Of a stretch of DNA of 64,000 bases, positions 58,901 to 64,000 are shown one piece after another. Below the pieces are notes generated by a model that did not search any database, was not told the origin of the DNA, and saw only the letters and a list, made by a program, of their open reading frames with translations. Source of the stretch: Lycium barbarum (lineage: Eukaryota; Streptophyta; Magnoliopsida; Solanales; Solanaceae); assembly GCF_019175385.1 (NCBI RefSeq), contig NC_083341.1, positions 16,004,203 through 16,068,202 on the forward strand. Direction: 5' to 3'. The translations under genes and the position numbers were made by a program. Numbering within the stretch: position 1 is the stretch's first letter; each line of letters starts with the position of its first letter.

Positions 58901-61900
58901 TTCAAGGAACTCAGCAAATAGACCCTTAACTTGTCCCTTATCTGTGTACCTACCACAATATTCTCCACCCCTGTCAGACCTTACAATTTTGATCTGAGCT
59001 CCTGTCTGTTTCTCTACTTCTATTTTGTAAACTTTAAAAGCATCAAGTGCTTCTGATTTGTTAAACAGAAAATAAAGATACATGTACCTTGAATAGTCAT
59101 CAATAAACGAGATAAAACATCTTTCGCCATTCAAGCAAGGGGTAGGAAAAGGTCCACAAATATCTGTATGTATGATCTCAAGCAATTGAGAACTCCTTTT
59201 AGCACCTTTAGTGGATTTGTTGGTCTGCTTACCCTTTATGCAGTCCACACAAGTCCCAAAGTCGGAAAAATCAAGAGCTTCTAGAACTCCATCATTAACT
59301 AACCTTTTGATTCTGTCAATTGAGATATGCCCCAATCTTTTGTGTCAAAGACTTGATGAGTTCTCATTGATAATACATCTCTTAGTGCCAATTTCTTTAT
59401 CATGCAGAGTTAAAACATTACATTCAATCATGGGATCTAGCTCAAATTTAAATAATCTTCCATCCAAATTTCCAAAACCAATAACTTTATTATCTTTCAA
59501 AAGTTCAACTAAAGAATAATGAAAATTGAAATCATAACCAGCAACTGATAGTCTTGAAAGAGAAATTAAATTTCTAGAATACGATGGAACATAAAAGGTT
59601 TTTTCTAAATCTAATTGAAAATAAGCCTATAAGTCCCCACGCCTTCCACAGTTGATGGCATCCATTTCCAGAATAAACCTTTTGTTCACTTCCCATCGGC
59701 TTCCTTAGAGTTAGAAAACCCTGCATGGTTTTGGCAATATGAGTCGTGGAACCAGAATCGACCCACCATGTATTATCAGAAACTTCAGTAAAATTAGATT
59801 CATAACATACAAAGGTAAAATTACCTTTCTTCTCAAGCCATTTCTTGTATTTCAGGCAATCTTTCTTCCAGTGTCCCTTCTTTCTGCAGAAACAGCAAGA
59901 ATCTTTATCAACAATGCCTTTCTTCTTCATAGGAACACTTTTGCCCTTCTTCGCATTTCTCTTATCATGAGTCACCAAATTAACACTTTCAGGTATCTCA
60001 TGCTTCAACCTCTCCTCTTCTTGAACACACATGGTCAGGAGTTCATTAATTGACCATTTATCTTTATGTGTATTGTAAGATATCTTGAACGGACCATATT
60101 CTGCGGGAAGAGAGTTGAGGATAAAATGCACAAGAAATGGTGCAGACATATCAACCTCAAGGGACTTGAGTTTAGCAGCAATGTCTCTCATCTCCATAAT
60201 GTGCTCGCGCACTGTACGACTTCTATCAAAGGTCATACTTGAGAGCCTCTTCATAAGGGTGCTGGCCAGCGCCTTGTCAGAGCTTACAAATTGTTCTTCA
60301 ATTGCCTTCATATAAGCTTTGACCTTATCGCTATTAGGGATGGAACCCCTAATGCTTTGGCTTATATGAGCCTTTATGAGCATCAAGCTCAAGCGATTAG
60401 ATCGTTCCCACCGCTCATAATAAGCCTTAGCATCTGGCGTACTTGATTCTGTGGGTTTAGGTGGTTCTTCCACACGGATTGCCAAATCCAAATCCGAGCA
60501 CCCTAAAGTGAGAAGGACTTTCTCCTTCCATTCAGTAAAGTTGTCACCAGACAGTATCGGAATTCGAGCATTCTCATTAAAGATAGCAGTAGGAAAAGCT
60601 GTGAAAAGTGCAAAACAAGGATGCACACATAAGCTATGAAGTACAAACCATCAAAGTGAATCGCGTAAATACCGATTCTAAGTAAATTCAAGACCTTCCT
60701 GTGGGTAGAGGTTGCAACACATGCATAGAATTTACTTAACTTTATTAGACTAGTAAACCAAAATAAAACTAGAAAACAATCCGTACCTGTGGGCATAGGA
60801 AAATTTTCAAACTAAAAGGTTTACTATCTCCTTCCAATTAATCTCACCAAAATAGTTACCTCCCTGTGAAGCCGGGTTACCATTTTAATGAAATAACTGA
60901 ACTAAATAGATGTCATTATAATTTTAATTACTAAACTTTATGCGATTAAACATCTTAATTTCTTTTATATCAAGTACTCAAGATGCTGTGGCTAGTCCCG
61001 TGCACAAGATATAAAGGAAACTTAAAAATGACATCTTTCTATAATTTGATCTTAATAACCAACTTAAACCATATGTTGATTAGTTTCATAGTAGATAGAT
61101 AATATGTAAGCAGAATGCTTATAAAACCTCAATAGTACTTAGCAAAGTAATTCTTATAATTATTATAATCTGAATATTATAAGAATTTATTAAAATAGTA
61201 GCAGAAGTACTTATAATCCCAAAGCATCTTTAAAACAAATATATATGTCCAGAAGTAACATGATTGCTCAAATCTTTAATTAAACAAGTAAATTTGTTAT
61301 TACGTCTAAAAAAGGATCAAGCAAATAATGAATATGAATCTGGACAAAATCTTTTAACCGATTATGGACTGAATTAACATTAATCAGAATAAGACTCATG
61401 TGGATCCAAGAACGTTAAAAGCAATTGGACCAGAAGAATACAAGCAACAGTAACATCCCATCCACAATTGAATATTCTATTACTCGACAAATAGATACAA
61501 AATTTAGACAATTGTAGTGACAACTAATTCTATTATACGAAGGCTTGATCTAATAGGCAAATTACTACTAAACATGAGCCATTCAGTTAGTCACGATACA
61601 AACTTAAAAGAAAACCAGATCTTATTAAGTATTCACAAAAACAGTAGACTTACAAACAAAACATATCAATCTGCCGCCACAAAATTAAAGGACGCCATTC
61701 GAATTTTACTCCAACATAAAATTGTGGAACTGAAACATATACTGGAAAGTTTTCGAGCAAACAGAAAACTTTATGGTGGCAGAATTTAAAGCCATATTTA
61801 TCCTATCCTTCGGTATTGATCTTAATCTGAATATAGTACTGAACAATACAGCTAAAGGAAAGCTCTGATACCACATGTTGTAATTCTTAACACATACACA

Positions 61901-63563
61901 CAGAGTCATCGCAGCGGAATATTAAACAGGAACTTACCTTCAGCCATAGTTGTTCAAGTGTGAGAATCGTCTTCTTTGTTTTACTACCGAATTGTAACCC
62001 TGAAAGAAATAGTGAAAAAAAAAAACCCTAGAGCCTTCTAGCCTATGCCTATCACAATTTCAGAATACTGGACTGATGGAGTCACAGGGGTATTTATAGG
62101 TAGGATAGGGACTCTTAGGCAATAACTTTGACCCTAGAGACTTCTCCATAAAATATGGTTACCCTGGGGACACCTAATAAATGTTTCCTCCATCAAGGAA
62201 ACTTCCGGATATGCATAATCAAAATTATTATCTGCTATATTCATTATTTACTTGGAAGAGAAGGTAAATAATTTGTTACCATAATTGTGGGCCACATTAA
62301 ATGTCTCATTAAAAGACAATATTCTTACATCTTTTACTTAATTTGGACCAGAGGCGGATCCAAGATTTAAACTTAAGGAGTTCAACCTTTTAAGATTTTT
62401 AGTTGAACCCATTGTATTAAAAGTTATGGGTTCATATCTACTACTCCCTCCGTTTCAATTTATATGAACCCATTTGACTGGGCACGACATTTAAGAAAGA
62501 GTGAAGATTTTTGAAACTTGTGGTTCAAAATAAGTGTTGAATATTTGTGTGGCTGTAAATCATTTCATAAAGTGAATTTGTTTCCAAATTAGGAAAGAGG
62601 TCATTTTGGCACGGACTAAAAAGGAAATAGGTTCATATAAATTGAAACAGAGGGAGTATTTATTATAATTTTAATAATTTTTTACACATAAATTTATGCT
62701 CCGCGTCGAGAGTTGGGGGTTCAATTGAACCCCCACCTTTAAGCCTACATACGCCCCTGATTTGGACATCCACCAAATGTTTTAGAACATGCAAACAAAA
62801 CCAGTATTTGGCAGTTATGAGAGAATATGATAATGTGGAAAACAACAATAGGGAGGAATAAAAATAGTGTTGGATGACATTCATTTAAAGTTTTGGAGAT
62901 TGATAAACTTGTTTCGCTGCTGTTCACATCCTCATAGCTTGTGCATGTAAGCATCCATTCTTGAGAGGCTCAGAGGCATAATTCTACTAGAAGAAAACTC
63001 ACTTGTCTTAATATGCTCCTCTCCATAAACTTCAATGCAACCTAGTAAAGATAAATCAAAACTTTCTTGTCAGTTAGAGGGCTGCAGTTTGTACTTTACT
63101 TCCTATTAGTTTTACCCTTGGTGAAGAGGACAATTTTAAAACGAGTTAATACCTGCATTTCATGTTAGATACTTGGTTCAAGTAGATGCCTTCTGACTAA
63201 AGCTGTTCTTTTTGAATAATCAGGCTGCTGGCAAAAGTGAGGGAGTGAGATACCTTTTATGGATTAGGTTGAGCAGGGTGCGTAGAGTTACTAACTTTTT
63301 CACGAAGATGGAGAAAGATATTCGGATCAATTATTTCTTTACTAGGATTTTAAAACTTATCGTTGTTGAACTCTATTGCACGCATACGGCAGCTTGCATC
63401 TTTTACTTTTTGGCTACTACTCTGCCTCCAGAGAAAGAAGGCTACACATGGATTGGGAGTTTGACCCTAGGAGACTACAGTTATTCAGACTTTAGACATA
63501 TTGATCTCTGGAGGCGGTACATCACTTCTCTGTATTTTGCCATCATCACTATGGCAACTGTGG
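46994..63563 (+). CDS. SKOR: Outward-rectifying Shaker-type K+ channel, SKOR/GORK type, 5' part (first four exons)
   Basis: This channel type sits in the plasma membrane and releases K+ on depolarisation (xylem loading by SKOR, guard-cell closure by GORK in Arabidopsis). Exons by GT-AG borders with consistent phase: 46994-47238, 55154-55378, 55642-55705, 63224-63563, giving 291 residues before the window ends in an intron. Residues 1-82 are the charged cytosolic N-terminus. S1 is at 90-110 ([20 protein letters not shown]), S2 at 116-139 ([17 protein letters not shown]), S3 in exon 3, and the S4 sensor at 187-199 ([13 protein letters not shown]). S5 ([20 protein letters not shown]) and the pore helix ([12 protein letters not shown]) follow; the GYGD filter must lie in the next exon. 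Start: the ATG at 46994 has a second in-frame ATG two codons later. SKOR and GORK cannot be separated on this part. No exon damage seen. Confidence 0.9.
47432..47692. repeat. Small palindromic MITE-like element
   Basis: Starts ATAGAGTTAATGATCAAAAACATA and ends GTGTTTTTGACTATTAACTCTAT in inverted orientation. The end motif and the inner block AACACACCTCAATG resemble those of the 9951-10730 element. Target duplication not found. Confidence 0.45.
48480..49270. repeat. Element remnants around a second SINE fragment
   Basis: 48677-48772 carries CCACAACGTGGGGTGTGGAG, GGGTAGAGTGTACACAGATC and GACTGTTTCCGAAAAGACT, the TS-SINE tail. The outer sequences (CAGCCAGGTCTGTCAAATCC on the left, GGGCAAGCCCATTTTGACAC on the right) look like ends of an older element into which the SINE inserted. 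Confidence 0.5.
49367..49567 (-). mobile_element. Tourist-like MITE, copy D (intron 1)
   Basis: GAGCTTGTTTGGATGGGCTT to CAATCCAGACGGGCTC, flanked by TAA (49364-49366 and 49568-49570). Confidence 0.8.
50935..51735 (-). repeat. TIR element family X, copy 2, interrupted by a Tourist-like MITE
   Basis: Left end CCATTTGGACGTGATTCAAT, right end GAAATCGCATGTCTAAACGC. The interior 51237-51540 is the reverse complement of the copy at 43646-44168. The Tourist-like copy E splits it at 50997-51233. Confidence 0.6.
50997..51233 (-). mobile_element. Tourist-like MITE, copy E (nested in family X, intron 1)
   Basis: GAATCTGTTTGGATGGGCTT to CAGCTTAACGGGCTC, flanked by TAA (50994-50996, 51234-51236). The right TIR has lost the CCAATCCAAA segment. 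Confidence 0.75.
51756..52106. mobile_element. Stowaway-like MITE, intron 1, ends partly decayed
   Basis: CTCCCTCCGTCCTATAATAA at the left and, inverted, GACACTTATTATGAGACTGAG at the right. Right-flanking TA is present; the left one is changed. It interrupts a decayed Tourist-like stretch (51738-52285). Confidence 0.55.
52287..52560. mobile_element. Stowaway-like MITE, intron 1
   Basis: CTCCCTCTGATTTATAATAA to TTGAACCGGAGGGAG with TA on both flanks (52285-52286, 52561-52562). A related but decayed unit follows at 52566-52750, similar to the intron 9 copy in the dehydratase gene. Confidence 0.75.
54168..54429. mobile_element. Stowaway-like MITE, intron 1
   Basis: CTCCCCCCTATTCATAATAA to TTTTGAATCGGAAGAAG with TA on both flanks (54166-54167, 54430-54431); same subfamily as 52287-52560 (shared TAAGTGTCCACTTAA and CTAAGTGGACACTT blocks). 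Another decayed unit starts CACTCCCTCCGTGAC at about 54466. Confidence 0.75.
56588..59335 (-). pseudogene. Integrase, reverse transcriptase and RNase H of the copia element
   Basis: The 915-codon frame covers: the end of the GAG-pre-integrase domain ([16 protein letters not shown]); integrase with [15 protein letters not shown] and [14 protein letters not shown] (D, D and E all present); RT with [34 protein letters not shown] and the box [10 protein letters not shown]; and RNase H with [19 protein letters not shown] and [14 protein letters not shown], closing in [11 protein letters not shown]. The same frame extends upstream to about 59630 but is cut by TGA at 59345-59347, in place of the Trp codon of the expected LWHKRLGH motif. 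Apart from that single stop the pol part is uninterrupted. Confidence 0.9.
59574..60626 (-). pseudogene. gag and protease of the copia element
   Basis: The 350-codon frame has the copia gag domain ([51 protein letters not shown]), the zinc knuckle [14 protein letters not shown] (C-x2-C-x4-H-x4-C) and the protease site [11 protein letters not shown]. One or two small indels between about 59635 and 59700 shift the frame before [18 protein letters not shown], which continues into pol. The true start may differ from the first ATG: a plausible acceptor (TTTTGCACTTTTCACAG) lies just upstream of the gag core, so a leader intron is possible. Confidence 0.85.
60627..61875 (-). other. Leader of the copia element, non-coding
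   Basis: About 1.25 kb between gag and the 5' LTR with no recognisable ORF. It contains donor-like sites on the minus strand (for example CCACAGGTACGG near 60781-60792), consistent with a spliced leader, and the primer-binding site at its right end. Confidence 0.6.
62349..62759. mobile_element. hAT-type MITE in intron 3 of the channel gene
   Basis: Ends CAGAGGCGGATCC and (inverted) CAGGGGCGTATGT; perfect 8-bp duplication ATTTGGAC at 62341-62348 and 62760-62767, as for hAT elements. It lies only 19 bases from the copia LTR and contains a Stowaway-like MITE. Confidence 0.88.
62444..62656. mobile_element. Stowaway-like MITE nested in the hAT MITE
   Basis: CTCCCTCCGTTTCAATTTAT to ATATAAATTGAAACAGAGGGAG (inverted), TA on both flanks (62442-62443, 62657-62658), 213 bp. 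Confidence 0.85.
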
Positions 63564-64000
63564 GTATGTCTATTGCTTTCTTTCAGATTCACTGTCGTAA
63601 TTATCTGAGAAAGTATATTCCACTTCTATTGGAGATGATTAGAAAGCTGATGATATATTGTCCACAATAAGCAACTTAGACGATTCACCATATTCAGTTG
63701 TTTTCCTCTATAAAATGGACTGCTAGTTATTTCTTGTGACTGTTCGAGCAACAATCCACGATTAAAGTTGGGAACTGGTTTTTTATGCCTGGGCTTTATG
63801 CCCTCTCTCCTAGATAATTTTTCAGTTTAGTGTTTGCTGTCAAGTTGTCTTTGTCCTTTTCTCCTTATACCTGTTGTTTTAATTTGTATTTGTAAATGGA
63901 AGGTGCAACATTTTGCTTGTAAAGATGCTTCTTATTTTGTGTCATATGATATGAGTTGTGTCTCTAGATTTTGTAAAGAAATGGATCTTGATCCTAACTC
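63564..64000 (+). other. Start of intron 4 of the channel gene
   Basis: The donor GTATGT follows directly after the codons for TMATV. The open frame continues to 63670 but no longer matches the channel family (the expected GYGD filter is absent), so this is intron. No further exon is recognisable before the window ends. Confidence 0.75.

Larger units (their letters stand above)
55778..62329 (-). mobile_element. Ty1/copia retrotransposon in intron 3 of the channel gene, antisense, near-intact
   Basis: Length 6,552 bp; two 454-bp LTRs (55778-56231 and 61876-62329), with TGTTGTAATTC and ATATTCTTACA ends. A perfect 5-bp duplication, TCTTT, flanks it (55773-55777, 62330-62334). On the minus strand the primer-binding site TGGTATCAGAGC (61862-61873, tRNA-Met type) lies just inside the 5' (right) LTR, and the purine-rich tract AAGTGGGAGAA just before the 3' (left) LTR. 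LTRs differ at about 12 bases plus two single-base indels (about 2.6%), so it is younger than the gypsy element. Its transcription would run against the channel gene. Confidence 0.95.

Noticed and set aside
63564..63670. Extension of the channel reading frame (MSIAFFQIHC...) as coding
   Set aside because: It follows a good GTATGT donor, and the conserved GYGD filter expected right after TMATV is absent, so it is intron read-through.

Overview
The window is nuclear DNA from a flowering plant, almost certainly a member of the nightshade family (Solanaceae). It has AT-rich intergenic DNA, genes split by GT-AG introns, nested LTR retrotransposons, many MITEs, and two fragments resembling the Solanaceae TS-type SINE. 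The genus cannot be named from sequence alone.

Layout. 1-9144: a decayed Ty3/gypsy element of the Tat type on the minus strand. It runs off the left edge and is split by a 3.88-kb solo LTR (3126-7008) with a perfect 5-bp target duplication. 9145-17500: gene-poor DNA with a 780-bp long-TIR element and a probable Helitron. 17505-18510: two copies of a leucine-rich-repeat receptor-like gene fragment in tail-to-tail inverted orientation. 18758-26477 (minus): a complete 11-exon gene for a TcdA/ThiF-family tRNA threonylcarbamoyladenosine dehydratase; intron 8 holds a 1.03-kb Mutator-like element and intron 9 a Stowaway MITE. 26600-33000: AT-rich DNA with three related MITEs in a row. 33004-39597: a broken Ty3/gypsy element with two 399-bp LTRs. 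It sits inside a MITE and carries another solo LTR inside its gag. 40535-46080: MITEs of several superfamilies, including a second Mutator-like copy related to the one in the dehydratase gene. 46088-window end (plus): the 5' part of a Shaker-type outward-rectifying potassium channel gene (SKOR/GORK type). Its roughly 0.9-kb leader is built from six tandem repeats, intron 1 (7.9 kb) is full of MITEs, and intron 3 (7.5 kb) holds a nearly intact antisense Ty1/copia element followed at once by a hAT MITE with a Stowaway inside it.

The two host genes are unrelated in function: one modifies tRNA, probably in an organelle, and one is a membrane channel. What they share is heavy intronic transposon load with intact exons and splice sites. 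The most interesting signals are the LRR inverted repeat, which would fold into a long hairpin if the dehydratase gene reads through, and the channel gene's repeated leader, three units of which carry a five-codon upstream ORF. All boundaries, identities and counts were worked out by eye; no database search was run.
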